A stretch of DNA of 64,000 nt. It comes from Flabesymbios commensalis. Lineage: Eukaryota; Annelida; Polychaeta; Terebellida; Flabelligeridae. Positions within the stretch are counted from its first letter, which is position 1. The number at the start of each line of letters is the position of its first letter. A program made the translations under genes and the position numbers. The stretch is taken from contig OZ024903.1 of assembly GCA_964017125.1 (NCBI GenBank), positions 109,250,863-109,314,862 on the forward strand, read 5' to 3'. Below the pieces are notes generated by a model. The model saw only the letters and a program-made list of their open reading frames with translations. It did no database searches and was not told the DNA's origin. Shown piece by piece: positions 33,559 through 45,770 of the stretch.

Positions 33559-35571
33559 TATATGTAACGAGTTATTATAAAATGAACGACTTATCAAGTC
33601 ACTATATCTCCATGAAATTGGAGTGATTGTGTAAAAACTACAAGTCTAAGTCTAATAATTAAAACATAGAATATAGGTTACATTCCCGAAGGAACTGAAT
33701 AATAAAACCAGCAGAGGTGTCCCTGAATAGCTTAATGCTTAATGATTGGTTGTACCTCGAACAATTTGCTGGTGCCATTGATGTTCCATTCACCTTGCAA
33801 AATGTCATCGAGGTAGACAGAGATGTTGTACTTGAAATCAGTATATGGTATATAATAAAACTGTTTCGTCTTATCCAGGGCAGCCTTGGCCAAAACATCA
33901 GCCCGTTCATTGCCCTGTATTCCAATATGGCTGGGTACCCAGCAAAAAATAATGTCCTTGTGCCCAGACAAGTAGTGACACATATGCAAAATATTGGAAA
34001 CAATTGGGTTGTTGAGTTTTTGACTCTTAAGAGCCTGCAATGAAGATAACGAGTCTGTGATGATCATGAACTCCTCGTCATTACTATCCCATATGTATTC
34101 GATGGCAGCTTCAACAGCTAACAGCTCTGCAAATTAAAGCCTCATCGTTGATACGACAACTAAATTCATGATCATCACAGACAAAGGACATAGCTGTCCT
34201 CTTGTCTTCCTTTGATCCGTCAGTATACACCTTCCGGTGCTTCGGAAATCTACAAAATAGCTCTAGCAACATGCTCTGGAAGACAAGGAGACAGGTGTCT
34301 CCCTTCCTGAGATCCGAGAGGTTAAAAAGTATATTAGGCTGTTGAAGAAGCCAAGGTGGACATTCTGGTGAGCGTACAACGCTAATTGCGTCGAGCTCCA
34401 CCTCCATGTCCTCCAGATGGGGTTGGAGTCTTATACCCAAAGGAGGTATAGTCCCTGGCTTGTTATTAAACAATCTCTTGTATTCAGGGTTGACAACACA
34501 CGAGTATGCCGGGTTCTCAGGATTTGCTTTCATTTTCATATAGTATTGCAGGCTCAGCTTCAACCGGCGAGTCTCTAAAGAGGGCTCACCGGCCTCCACC
34601 TGAAGACTTTCGATGGGTGATGTTCGAAATGCCCCTGAGCATAATCTCAAACCTTGGTTCGCGATTGGATCAAGTACTGCTAAGTACGATCGTCTCGCTG
34701 AACCATAAACAATACAACCATAATCCAGTTTGGATCTGATGTGAGACCGGTAAATCCTCAATAAGGTTGTCCGGTCACCACCCCAATCCTTGCTGGATAT
34801 AACTCTTAGTAATTGTAATGCTTTCCTACACTTATCTTTCATATATTTGATGTGTGGAATAAAACTGAGCTTCTTGTCGAAAAAAAAGACCAAGAAATTT
34901 GACCTGCTCTTCAACAGGAAGCTGTTGTCCATATAGTTTGAGATTAGGCTCAGGCTGTAAGCCTTTTTTTTACAAAAATGTACACATAAAGTTTTTGTGG
35001 GAGAAAATTTAAAGCCGTTCTCATCCCCACAAGTCACCAACTTATCGAGGCAACCTTGCAGGCGCCGCTCAATTATTGCCATATTGCTTGACTGGCAGTA
35101 AACAGCCAGATCATCAACATATAACGATTTTTCTATATCGTCTGGTAAAGCATCAATTATACTGTTTATTTTAACGGTAAATAGAGTTGGTGAAAGGATA
35201 CTACCTTGTGGGACACCCTCCTCCTGTGGATTTAGTGAAGAGTAGGTGTTGTCCAAGCGGACTTTAAATGTTCTCCCCTTCAAAAAATTGTCAATGAATA
35301 AGGGTAATCTACCCTTCAGGCCCATTTCATGGAGATCTTTCATGATACCACCCTTCCATGTGGTATCATAGGCCTTTTCTAAATCAAAAAATATTCCAAC
35401 TGTATGTTGGTTTTTAACAAAACCTTGACGGATATAAGTCTCCAGTCTGACCAAATGGTCTGTGGTGCTTTTTCCTTTTTGAAAACCACATTGATATTCA
35501 GTTATTATGTTATTGTCTTGTAAAAACCATGTGAGACGATGATTGATCATGCGCTCCATGATTTTGCAAAG
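33559..35571 (-). mobile_element. LINE-A copy 1, 5'-truncated
   Basis: Minus-strand copy with partial 3' UTR (33559-33662), RNase H region (34067-33660) and reverse transcriptase (35559-34111). It is cut at its 5' end inside the RT domain (35571, in the block RERMINHRLTW). Relative to the full-length copy it lacks part of the 3' UTR and about 200 bp of the ORF2 C-terminus. There is a frame break in the RT, at an expanded A run near 34880, and a stop near 34130. Over 33700-35570 it is nearly identical to copies 2 and 5, so it is recent. Confidence 0.88.
34111..35559 (-). pseudogene. LINE-A copy 1 reverse transcriptase fragment
   Basis: Shows GFQKGKSTTDHLVRLETY, motif A FFDLEKAYDTTWKGG, GVPQGSILSPTLFTVKINS and the catalytic SLYVDDLAVYCQ. 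It continues through the thumb region and reaches VYTDGSKEDKRTAMSF, the first RNase H aspartate. The frame changes locally near 34880-34990 (KKAYSLSLISNYMDNS instead of KKNGLQPEPDLKLYG). The endonuclease and ORF1 are absent because of 5' truncation. Confidence 0.85.
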
Positions 35572-35712
35572 TAAAGTAAATAAAATGCTTTACTTCACTT
35601 TTCGGCCAGTATGGCCATTTAAGTGAAAATTCCAGGTAAAGTAAATAAAGTAAATAAAATGCTTTACTTCACTTTTCGGCCAGTATGGCCATTTAAGTGA
35701 AAATTCCAGGTA
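35572..35712 (-). repeat. Duplicated LINE-A 3' tail block
   Basis: The block AAATAAAATGCTTTACTTCA ... AAGTGAAAATTCCAGG occurs twice in tandem (about 35577-35637 and 35652-35712), separated by TAAAGTAAATAAAG. The second leads into the copy 2 3' UTR. It may come from a tail-length slip during target-primed reverse transcription, or from copy 1 having landed in an older tail. Confidence 0.7.
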
Positions 35713-36014
35713 TTACAATATCCCATATTGTATAGTTAAAGTAGTAAAGAAAAGACAAAGCCAATAAAAGCATGATCGTACTAAAATATTCAGTTTAAAA
35801 TGTTTGATATGATAAGATGACGATGCTCCTGGCACCTATATGTAACGAGTCTGATGACATGTTGTAGCGCCTGCACTATAACACAGTTTAATGAGTATAA
35901 AAATATCAGTATAAATAATGTAAAATATGAAGTGATTATAAAATGAACGACTTATCAAGTCACTATATCTCCATGAAATTGGAGTGATTGTGTAAAAAGT
36001 CTTATGTCTAATAA

Positions 36015-39000
36015 TTAAAACATGTAATATAGGTTACATTCCCGAAGGAACTGAATAATAAAACCAGCAGGGGTGTCCCTGAATAGCTCAAATAAGGAAT
36101 TAAATGCAAAATACTTCCTTCTGATGTGCGCATATTTCGCACAACTGAGAAGGACATGTCTTACAGTGAGACGAGTATTGCAGCACATAGGTCGCAATTC
36201 TCCTCTCAATAAATAGCCGTTTGTGAAATAGGCATGGCCAATTCTGGCCCTGCATAAGACAACGTCATCTCTTCGGCGTTCCATTGGTGTAAAAGATCGC
36301 TTAATAATTGGTTGTACCTCGAACAATTTGCTGGTGACATTGATGTTCCATTCACCTTGCAAAATGTCATCAAGGTAGACAGAGATGTTGTACTTGAAAT
36401 CAGTATATGGTATATAATAAAACTGTTTCGTCTTATCCAGGGCAGCCTTGGCCAAAACATCAGCCCGTTCATTGCCCAGTATTCCAATATGGCTGGGTAC
36501 CCAGCAAAAAATAATGTCCTTGTGCCCAGACAAGTAGTGACACATATGCAAAATATTGGAAACAATTGGGTTGTTGAGTTTTTGACTCTTAAGAGCCTGC
36601 AATGAAGATAGCGAGTCTGTGATGATCATGAACTCCTCGTCACTACTATCCCAGATGTATTCGATGGCAGCTCTAACAGCTCTGCTGTGCAAATTGAAGC
36701 CTCATCGTTGATGCGGCAGCTAAATTCATGATCATCACAGACAAAGGACATAGCTGTCCTCTTGTCTTCCTTTGATCCGTCAGTATACACCTTCCGGTGC
36801 CTCGGAAATCTACAAAATAGCTCTAGCAACATGCTCTGGAAGACAAGGGGACAGGTGTCTCCTTTCCTGAGATCTGAGAGGTTAAAAAGTATATTAGGCT
36901 GTTGGAGAAGCCAGGGTGGACATTCTGGTGGGCGCACAACGCTAATTGCGTCGAGCTCCACCTCCATGTCCTCTAGATGAGGTTGGAGTCTTATACCCAA
37001 AGGAGGTATAGTCCCTGGCTTGTTATTAAACAATCTCTTGTATTCAGGGTTGACAACACACAAGTATGCCAGGTTCTCAGGATTTGCTTTCATTTTCATA
37101 TAGTATTGCAGGCTCAGCTTCAACCGGCGAGTCTCTAAAGAGGGCTCACCGGTCTCCACCTGAAGACTTTCGATGGGTGATGTTCGAAATGCCCCTGAGC
37201 ATAATCTCAAACCTTGGTTCGCGATTGGATCAAGTACTGCTAAGTACGATCGTCTCGCTGAACCATAAACAATACAACCATAATCCAGTTTGGATCTGAT
37301 GTGAGACCGGTAAATCCTCAGTAAGGTTGTCCGGTCACCACCCCAATCCTTGCTGGATATAACTCGTAGCAATTGTAATGCTTTCCTACACTTATCTTTC
37401 ATATATTTGATGTGTGGAGTAAAACTGAGCTTCTTGTCGAAAAAAAGACCAAGAAATTTGACCTGCTCTTCAACAGGAAGCTGTTGTCCATATAGTTTGA
37501 GATCGGGCTCAGGCTGTAAGCCATTTTTTTTACAAAAATGTTCACATAAAGTTTTTGTGGGAGAAAATTTAAAGCCGTTCTCATCCGCACAAGTCACCAA
37601 CTTATCGAGGCAACCTTGCAGGCGCCGCTCAATTATTGCCATATTGCTTGACTGGCAGTAAACAGCCAGATCATCAACATATAATGATTTTTCAATATCG
37701 TCTGGTAAAGCATCAATTATACTGTTTATTTTAACGGTAAATAGAGTTGGTGAAAGGATACTACCTTGTGGGACACCCTCCTCCTGTGAATTTAGTGAAG
37801 AGTGGGTGTTGTCTAAGCGGACTTTAAATTTTCTCCCCTTTAAAAAATTATCAATGAATAAGGGTAATCTACCCTTCAGGCCCATTTCATGGAGATCTTT
37901 CATGATACCACCCTTCCATGTGGTATCATAGGCCTTTTCTAAATCAAAAAATACTCCAACTGTATGTTGATTTTTAACAAAACCTTGACGGATATAAGTC
38001 TCTAGTCTGACCAAATGGTCTGTGGTGCTCTTTCCTTTTTGAAAACCACATTGATATTTAGTTATTATGTTATTGTCTTGTAAAAACCATGTGAGACGAT
38101 GATTGATCATGCGCTCCATGATTTTGCAAAGACAACTTGTCAATGCTATTGGCCTATAATTATTAGGATCTGTTCGATCTTTTCCAGGTTTAGGGATCGG
38201 GATCACTGTTGCTTCTCTCCATCCATCTGGGAAATCCTGAGATTGCCACAGATCATTTAAGAGTAGAAGCAACAGATCAAGTGATACATCAGGCAAATGT
38301 TTCAGAAACTGGTAGTGAATTTCATCAGGGCCAGTTGCCGAATCAGTTGCCTGAGCGATAGATTTAATTAATTCTCGTTTAGAGAAATCAACATTGTACT
38401 TTTCGTCATTATCTGACTCAAAGTCCAATGTGTTCTCCTTCTCCTTGTCCCTAATCTTTCGAAATTTTTCCTGATAATGATCTGACGATGATTTAGCAGC
38501 GAAGGATGTCGCCAGCGTTTCTGCAATATCCGTTTTATTGGTAATTGTGTCAGAATCAGTGACAAGGTACTTGATGGTTTTATCTTTCCTCTTGCCACTG
38601 ATTCTGCGCAGCATTTGCCAAGTATGTTTTGCCGATGTATTATTATTTAGTGTGGAGACATATGCTCTCCAAGATTGCCGCTTGGCTTCACTGATTGTGT
38701 GGCGAACTTTAGCGTAATCTTTCTTATATCCGTCAAGGTTTTGTCTAGTTGGATGTTTTTTAAATTCTTGCAAGGATTTTTTCCTTTTGTCTATTGCCTT
38801 TCGGCAACCTTCATCAAACCAGGGTTTGTCGAGTTTTTTGGGAACTGTCGAGGTTTTGGGTATGCTTTTATCTGCTATATTGTGTAACTTGGCTGTAAAA
38901 AGGGCTATAGGGTCATCAACCCCCTCTTCATTCCCAAATTCAGAGATTGTTAGGCTCTCCCCACAAGACTGTTGGAAGGCCTCCCAATCTGCTCTGTGCA

Positions 39001-39691
39001 GCCTCCAATGCTGCACTTTTTCTTCAACAATAGAGTTGTTTCTCTCTATAAATATAGGATAATGATCACTGCTACAGAGATCCTCGTTGACCCTCCAAGT
39101 GTAATCCAAATATAAATCGGGATCACACAAGGATAGGTCAATGGCTGTTGCAGATCCTGAAGCAGGGTGTAAATAGGTGGTGGTATCATCATTAAAAATG
39201 CAGAGGTTTTCCTCTGCGAGGAAATTTTCTATTATTCTGCCCCGTGGGTTGATGTCCCTACAGCCCCACATTGTGTGGTGCCCGTTAAAATCTCCCAGTA
39301 GCATGAAGGGTTTGGGCAGTTGTTATACCAGCTGCCTCAATTCCACAACATCTACTGAGCGGTTTGGGGGTAAATAAACAGAGCATATCGTCATTGGCCT
39401 GTGACAGTTTATGTTAACCGCCACAGCCTGTAAAGTTGTATTCAACGTGATCTGTTGATGTGGTGTTCCATCCTTTACAAGGATGGGAACCCCCCAGCAG
39501 GCCCTTTCATTATTGGCAGGGCCAAAACAACTGATTATTGAATAGTTTTTAAAACTTATGTTAGTGTTAGGTTTTAAGTTAGTCTCCTGCAGGCACACAG
39601 CCGATGGGCTGTGTTCCTGCAGAAGAATAGCCAGGTCATTGTAATTTGATCTTAAACCTCGACAATTCCATTGTATAATTTTGTGGGCCAT
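36015..39691 (-). pseudogene. LINE-A copy 2 ORF2 (endonuclease-RT-RNase H), broken
   Basis: Order of domains: endonuclease (IIQWNCRGLRSN, CLQETNLK, LLGDFNGHHTMWG, SSDHYPIF), RT (NNYRPIALTSCLC, VFFDLEKAYD, SLYVDDLAVY) and RNase H (YTDGSKEDK, TDSLSSLQAL, WVPSHIGILGNERADVL). Compared with copy 5 there is one nonsense codon near 39322 (a Lys codon AAA read as TAA) and a 7-nt deletion near 36680 that shifts the RNase H frame. All catalytic motifs are still visible. Total length 3677 nt, against 3684 in copy 5. Confidence 0.88.
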
Positions 39692-40871
39692 TATGAATTT
39701 TTATGCCTCCCTGGTTTTATCTGTGCTTGGAATGCAGCGACGGTGTCGGGAGATACAAATACCTCGCTATTGCTGTTTTCATCACCATCTACACACTCCA
39801 TGGATTCGTATCTGTTATACGTAGCGATCGGGTCATCAGTGCGCTTGGGCATTCGACCACTGCCTTTATTCGTGCTTTTCTTGTTAATTTGTTTTGTTTG
39901 TTCAGCTACTGGTGGTTTATTTATCGTTTCTTTGTTCTTATCTTTATTATTTGTTTTGCCATTTTTTGTTTGTTTTGAATCCCTATTTGCCAGTGGCTTT
40001 GGGGCAGTAGGGGTAGCTGCTGTTGTTGTATTTTTATTGATCATAGTTTGTTTTTTTGGCAGTGGAGGTATCTTTGCTTGTATTAGGTTTTGATGAAGAG
40101 GATGCAGGTGTTGCGGAAACATTTGTTGCACCAGTTGCAGATCTGATCTCTACTGCATCAGTCTGGCAACCAACCGACACAACCTGCTTCGCGACAACAC
40201 TGGCAAATGATGGTTGTTTGTTAACCCCTTCAACAATTTTCCGAGCTTCAGGGAGGGAAATCTTTCGCTCTGCGCGAGCAAGTTGAATTTTCTCCTCTGT
40301 AATCCATCGGGGACAATTTTTGGAATAGGCCGTATGTTCACCATCACAGTTGACACATTTCATTGCAGATGTGCAGGCGGTGGCTTGATGGTCAGGTTGT
40401 GCACACTTCGCGCACACCTTCGCCTTACTGCAGTTATCTTGGTGGTGTCCAAACTGTTGGCATTTGAAACACCTCAAAGGGCTAGGCACGTATGGCTGGA
40501 CGGTACATCTCTCAAATCCAACCTTTAAGGTGGCCGGTGGAGTTGGCCGGTTGAAAGTGAAAATGGCAGTGTTTACTCTAATCATTTCTCCGTTTTTTTT
40601 AATGGTAACCATTCGTGCGTCAGTGACTCCTTGTTTTTTGAGCTGTGTCAATAATTCCTCCCTAGTTGTATTTTTGAGCTCAGGTGTCCTGAGAACTCCC
40701 TTTGAGGTGTTTAGTGTCCTGTGTGGTGATACTTTCACAGGCACTTGGGCCAATTCCGTAATTGCTAGAAGCTTGGTAGAATGCGTTTCTCTGTCGACCT
40801 CTATTAAGAGGTCGCCAGAGCGCAGCCTTTTGATGGTTTTAGGCTCTCCTGCCAAGCCCTGGATTCCCTTT
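39691..40871 (-). pseudogene. LINE-A copy 2 ORF1 (zinc-knuckle RNA-binding protein), partial
   Basis: Begins within GEPKTIKRLRSGDLLIE. It contains three knuckles: CFKCQQFGHHQDNC, CAKCAQPDHQATAC and the CX2CX3HX6C type CVNCDGEHTAYSKNC. A Ser/Thr/Lys-rich C-terminal tail follows. An extra A in a homopolymer near 40050 shifts the frame before the tail. ORF1 proteins of this kind coat the element RNA. Confidence 0.85.
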
Positions 40872-41280
40872 TGAGTTACATGAAAATATGTGTTGAGCTA
40901 CAAGAAACTTGAGTTGAGTTACAAGAACTTTAGTTGAGTTACAAAAAAATATGTGTTGAGTTATAAGAAACTTGAGTTGAGTTACAAGAAAACTTCAGTC
41001 GAGTTACAAGAAAACTTATAAGGGAACTTGAGTTGTTAGTAAATTTGAGTTGAGATATAATATAAGAAATTTGCTTTGAGTGACAAGAAAACTCGAGTTG
41101 AGTTACAAGAAAACTTAAGTTGAGTTACTAAAAAAATGAGTTGAGATACAAGAAATTTGAGTTGAATAACAAGAAAATTGGGGTGGGTAACAAGAAAATT
41201 GAGTTGAGTAACACGAAGTTTGAGTTCAGTATAACATGAGTTGAGTAGCAACAGGACTAAATGGAGTTGAGTGACCCCAA
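40872..41280. repeat. Minisatellite of GAGTTGAGTTACAAGAAAACTT-like units
   Basis: About 18-20 irregular units of 17-24 bp, all variants of TTGAGTTACAAGAAA. The array begins exactly where LINE-A copy 2 is truncated. Confidence 0.85.
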
Positions 41281-42844
41281 TGGGCCACCGTAGTTTTATC
41301 ATCAAATAAAGCTACATGGGTAATATTTTACCTCCAACTCATGTAACATGGTCGGCCCTCTTTTACGAAGTGCCATTATTTGTCCGAATTAACCGTAAAC
41401 CTGAACCTAGTAGATGAAAGTCGCCTTTGTTTCAAGTTAAAGGTGATTCTTTAGTCCTTAGTACCTTTAGTCCTTAGTACCATTATTTCAAAATAAAATG
41501 ATAGCTTACTTAAAGACAAAATATGTTTTTTTATTATAGTATATATTAATACCGTCTAATAGAGACCAGTGCAGAATTAAAATCCCATTATAATCTGCTA
41601 TCAGTATCTTGTTATATCGACGCATTGTTCTCAGCAAGTGGCAAAATTATTTTACTTGCGTTTGAAGCAGTATTTTGTTACAAACTATTCAAAGACATGG
41701 AGTTAACATTGCTGCCAAGGATATGCAATTATTATTATTATTATTATATCATCGTGTTCTTATATGTAGCCTACTGCTGCACTGGCTCTAAGCAGAAAAT
41801 TGACTGTTATTTACAGACAGCTTGGCAATAACCACTAATCTTGATCCAATTATTATAGGTATTTTTTATTCATTGAAAGCTGGAAATTACGTCAGCAATT
41901 ACATCAGGTTAATAAACATAATGAGTAGCATATTATTAAAGAAGCCCTTATGAAAGTGCTAGACGCTGTTACCGGCACAAGTAAATAAATGAGGACAAAT
42001 AATTGGTCATAGGGTTGTCCACAAATGAGATAACTCCTATGAGTTGATCTCATACAAATATTGTTGGTAAGCATGCCATGGGAATTTTTTAATTCATTTA
42101 TAACTCTAATTGGCCTACATATGATTTTAGAGTTGTTTGCAGCTGCGTCAAAACGCATGCGTTATGTTACGACATAGCCTATAACACAATACATCATCGT
42201 GGCATGCATTGTGCCAATGCTATTTCCATCAAAACATGGGCTAAGTCAATTTACATGTGTACTGTCAACGTAACATGCGTTATATTTCGACAAAACCCCG
42301 TTTTTTACTAAATCACAACTTTACAAAATACGTAAATTAATATAGTATTCGCTCCCGTCCAGTGCAACGCGCTTAATCCATAGCCTGGTATTTAATGGTG
42401 TCTTCAATATGTTGTCTTTAATCATTTGTAATAGAGACCATGCTTCCAAGTTGCGACACATTTGCGAGAGGACATGCCAGAAATGTGATAGAACTAAATG
42501 TGTTGAAATTTTATTTTTAATTTACATTAGGGGCGGAAGTTTGGAACAGATGATACGTGAGGGGGGGGGGGGGTGCTATGAGTTATTTTCTAAGAAAAAG
42601 TTTGTTCGGCAAATCTCAGGAAAAACTAATTTGTTTGGTTATGCAACGAAAGCGAGTTTGCTCTGGTGGTAAAGCTTCAAAGGTTGATTTCATGAATATT
42701 TCAAGCAAGACGAAGTAGATGAATTGATAAGTATTTGTTATGTCATTCAATATAACAAGTATGATGAGTTATTGTTACACATTTTCTCAATTTAAATTTA
42801 AATATGAAGTACTGGTCAAACTCACTTGTGCTTATGCACTCTTA
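41281..42844. other. Intergenic DNA, no gene seen
   Basis: Contains an (ATT)n microsatellite near 41730-41748, a G run at 42561-42572 beside GGGGCGGAAG (possibly an end of a GGGGCGGA-type element), and CATGCG-rich sequence around 42140-42290. No supported coding frame. Confidence 0.45.
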
Positions 42845-42985
42845 GAAAAAACTGTTCTTGAAGGTTCTTTGCTGTATTAAAGTGATAAAGAGAAAGGTTC
42901 TATATCTATACCGGTATAGATATGGAACCTTTCTCTACTGTACTATTCAACAAAGAACCTTTTAAGAACCTGACGTTTTTTCTAT
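42840..42985. mobile_element. Hairpin MITE with TTAGAAAAAACTGTTCTT ends
   Basis: The left TCTTAGAAAAAACTGTTCTT mirrors the right AAGAACCTGACGTTTTTTCT. GAAGGTTCTTTGCTGTATTA pairs with the right arm CAACAAAGAACCTTTTAAG, and the centre is the perfect palindrome ATCTATACCGGTATAGAT. About 145 bp, non-coding. Confidence 0.78.
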
Positions 42986-43258
42986 CTGTTTACCAATGAC
43001 AGTTTTAACAATGACATATTCACCGTACATTATTTAATTGATACATTGAAGTTCAAAAAAATACATTACAAATTTAATTTAATCTCAAATATGTAGACAT
43101 ATATGTCACCTGGTTGTAGATTGTGTTGGGCACTTGACATTCAAATAGAAAAATAAATAAAAATGATTCCAGAATCTCCCGCCATTTGAACTATGTTTTT
43201 TAAAAATGTTCAAGGTCATCCTTGTTAAATTCTGATATTAATGGTCGCCTAAGGTTTG

Positions 43259-43390
43259 TCGGACCAATGGTGTGTCGGACCAATTGTGTGTCGGACCAAT
43301 GGTGTGTCGGACCAATAGTGTGTCGGACCATTGGCGTGTCGGACCAATGGTGTGTCGGACCAATGATGTGTCGGACCAATGTTCAGTCAC
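43259..43390. repeat. 16-bp tandem repeat, 8 copies
   Basis: The unit GGACCAATGGTGTGTC repeats at a strict 16-bp spacing (GGACC at 43261, 43277, 43293, 43309, 43325, 43341, 43357 and 43373), with substitutions at the same one or two positions. It sits directly beside LINE-A copy 3. Confidence 0.92.
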
Positions 43391-43396
43391 CACAAT

Positions 43397-44014
43397 GTCC
43401 CATATTGTATAGAATATCCCATATTGTATAGTTAAAGTGGTAAAGGAAAGACAAAGCTAATAAAAGCATGATCTATTCAGTTTAAATGTTTGATATGATA
43501 ATATGACGATGCTCCTGGCACCTATATGTAACGAGTCTGATGACATGTTGAAGCGCCTGCACTACAACAGTTTAATGAGTATAAAAAATGTCAGTATAAA
43601 TAATTAAGTAAAATATGAAGTAATTATAAAATGAGCGACTTATCAAGTCACTATATCTCCATGAAATTGGAGTGATTGTGTAAAAACTACAAGTCTAAGT
43701 CTAATAATTAAAACATATAATATAGGTTACATTCCCGTAGGAACTGAATAATAAAACCTGCAGTGGTGTCCCTAAATAGTTCAAATAGGGAATTAAATGC
43801 AAAGTACTTCCTTCTAATGTGCGCATATTTCGCACAACTGAGAAAGACATGTCTTACAGTGAGACGAGTATTGCAGCACATAGGTCGCAATTCTCCTCTC
43901 AATAAATACCCGTTTGTGAAATAGGCATGGCCAATTCTGGCACTGCATAAGACAACGACATCTCTTCGGCGTTCCATCGATGTGAAAGTTCGCTTAATGA
44001 TTGGTTGTACCTCA
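43397..44014 (-). mobile_element. LINE-A copy 3, short 5'-truncated
   Basis: Contains the 3' UTR (from CCCATATTGTATAGTTAAAG) and the ORF2 C-terminus (43977-43708: ERRRDVVVLCSARIGHAYFT, RHVFLSCAKYAHIRRKYF). Cut at 44014 after CTTAATGATTGGTTGTACCT. The final tail is missing. Slightly more diverged than copies 1, 2, 4 and 5. Confidence 0.88.
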
Positions 44015-45770
44015 ATTTGTTTGATGAATTCCTTCCTAAATAATCAAAATATAGTGTCGTGCCATCGGCTGCCCGTTTAAAATAAGCTGGATTATATACC
44101 ACACAAACCAACATCATGATAGATTAATTGTGATTTATCATTGTTAGGATTTTTGTCTTTGAAGCACTTTTCTCATTAAAATGATTAGGCTTAATCATTG
44201 CATAAATTATGACATCACGAGTAACTTTCATATACGTTGCGTCAATACACCTTTTAGTATGCGGAAGTCGATATACCATCTTCTAGAAATGAATAATATG
44301 CCAATGAGCCTAGTGGTTTTTTATTGAAAAGACGCTGTGTAAATAATAATGCTACAACGTCGTAATTTACAAGTGTCCCAATTAATATGCACAGCACTGT
44401 ATATTTATATATATATTGTCACAAAAAAAATGTAAATAGTTCTATATATATATGTTTGGGTGTACTAGAATCTAAATTCACCGAAGCTGTCTGGGAGAAA
44501 CCCCGAGTAGGTGACACCCACCCGGGGATAGGCTACAGAAGCATGAGTCAATACAAACATTGTGACAACAAAACATAATCAAAATGTGATCAATGTTACA
44601 GACACAGTCAGCAGAACCACTCAAAGATTTGGCCATTAAGATGAGGACAGGACTTTCAACTTTTAGTGAACACCTGTTTCGTGCGAAATGGCAACAGCAG
44701 CAATTTAAGGGACGCATCATTAAATATCTGGGGGGGTGGGGGGCCTTAGTTGTTGTTGCTTGCATTTTTTTTTTACTTCCGAGAGAAAACAATCTTTTTT
44801 TGGGGCGATCAACGTCCGACAATTTTTTTTTTATGTTCCGTCGAAGAATTTTTTGTCGTTTGCTTTCCCTATTATGTACGTTACCATTTGATGTTTTTTC
44901 TGGTCAACATATTTTTCATCAATTTCGACAACAATCTTTTTTATTCTGCCCACATTTTCAACAATCATTTTGGTGGCGACAAGCTATTTTTTACAATCTT
45001 TCCCCCCCCCCCCCCAGATATCAAATGGTGCGTCCCTAAGTGTATGAACGGCTAATTCCAGCTAATTCTGTTATTGTTATAATGGACATTGCTGAAAACG
45101 ATTCCTGTATAGTCCAGGACGAGGTGCAGAGTTGGGCCTACTCGCTGGGTGACTCAAACTGTAACCATTCATGACGGCCTTTCTCAAGCTGGAAAAGTGA
45201 CGAACAATAAACTATATATTTTCATTTTTAAATGATTTGAAGCATGACGCCGAAAGTGTTGCACATTTCACATCAATATCTCATCTGGAAGTATTTATCT
45301 ATGGTATCAAGAATATAATGGTTTATATATTATTGGTGGTATGTTATATTACATATTAATCAATTCACAGATTGCTGTGCAGGCTTGTAGCAAGGTTACC
45401 TGCACACATTTCGGACATAGTAGGGTGAAAAACGAAACTGTTTTATAATATAATATTTTATACCAATTCGATGGCCTAATTTGTCTAGTTTTCAGAACTG
45501 TTAGAGTTGGAGCTTAATTCCTTGCCATTTTTGAGTTATGAGCAAATGAACGATTTAACATTTAAAGAGAAATTATACAGTTTTGAGCTAAAATGAGGCC
45601 TTTTTAACAAATAATAATGATAATTTCGATCATTTACATTTTCATAAAAAACTGTAGTCTGAGCTAGAGATGACGTAACCTTGCTTTGTTACATATCATA
45701 CAATGTTTTTTTGTGCTAGATTCAAATCTGATGAGTGTCGGCTAGAAAGGTTTGGGCATTTTTGTAAATT
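44015..45770. other. Intergenic DNA, no gene recognised
   Basis: Includes poly-T-rich DNA (44760-45010) whose long frames encode Phe-rich low-complexity peptides, a C run at 45002-45015 and an (AT)n stretch near 44402-44450. No homology recognised. Confidence 0.45.

Larger units (their letters stand above)
35638..40871 (-). mobile_element. LINE-A copy 2, nearly full length, 5'-truncated within ORF1
   Basis: Reading the minus strand: ORF1 (40871-39691, missing the first 75 or so codons and the 5' UTR), ORF2 (39691-36015), 3' UTR and tail (36014-35638). ORF1 and ORF2 share the TAATG junction at 39691. The truncation point at 40871 abuts a minisatellite of GAGTTACAAGAAAACTT units. No 5' ribozyme is present because of the truncation. 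Confidence 0.9.

Noticed and set aside
39671-40131. Plus-strand frame antisense to LINE-A copy 2 ORF1 encoding a hydrophobic protein
   Set aside because: It is the mirror of the Lys/Asn/Thr-rich ORF1 tail. The same antisense frame appears in copies 4 and 5, and composition explains it.
43259-43390. CRISPR-like regular repeat
   Set aside because: The 16-bp units abut with no spacers and the genome is eukaryotic; it is a minisatellite.
44593-45055. Two long overlapping frames of 100-148 codons
   Set aside because: The Phe/Leu-rich composition arises from T runs. There is no domain, and a C run interrupts it; not a gene.
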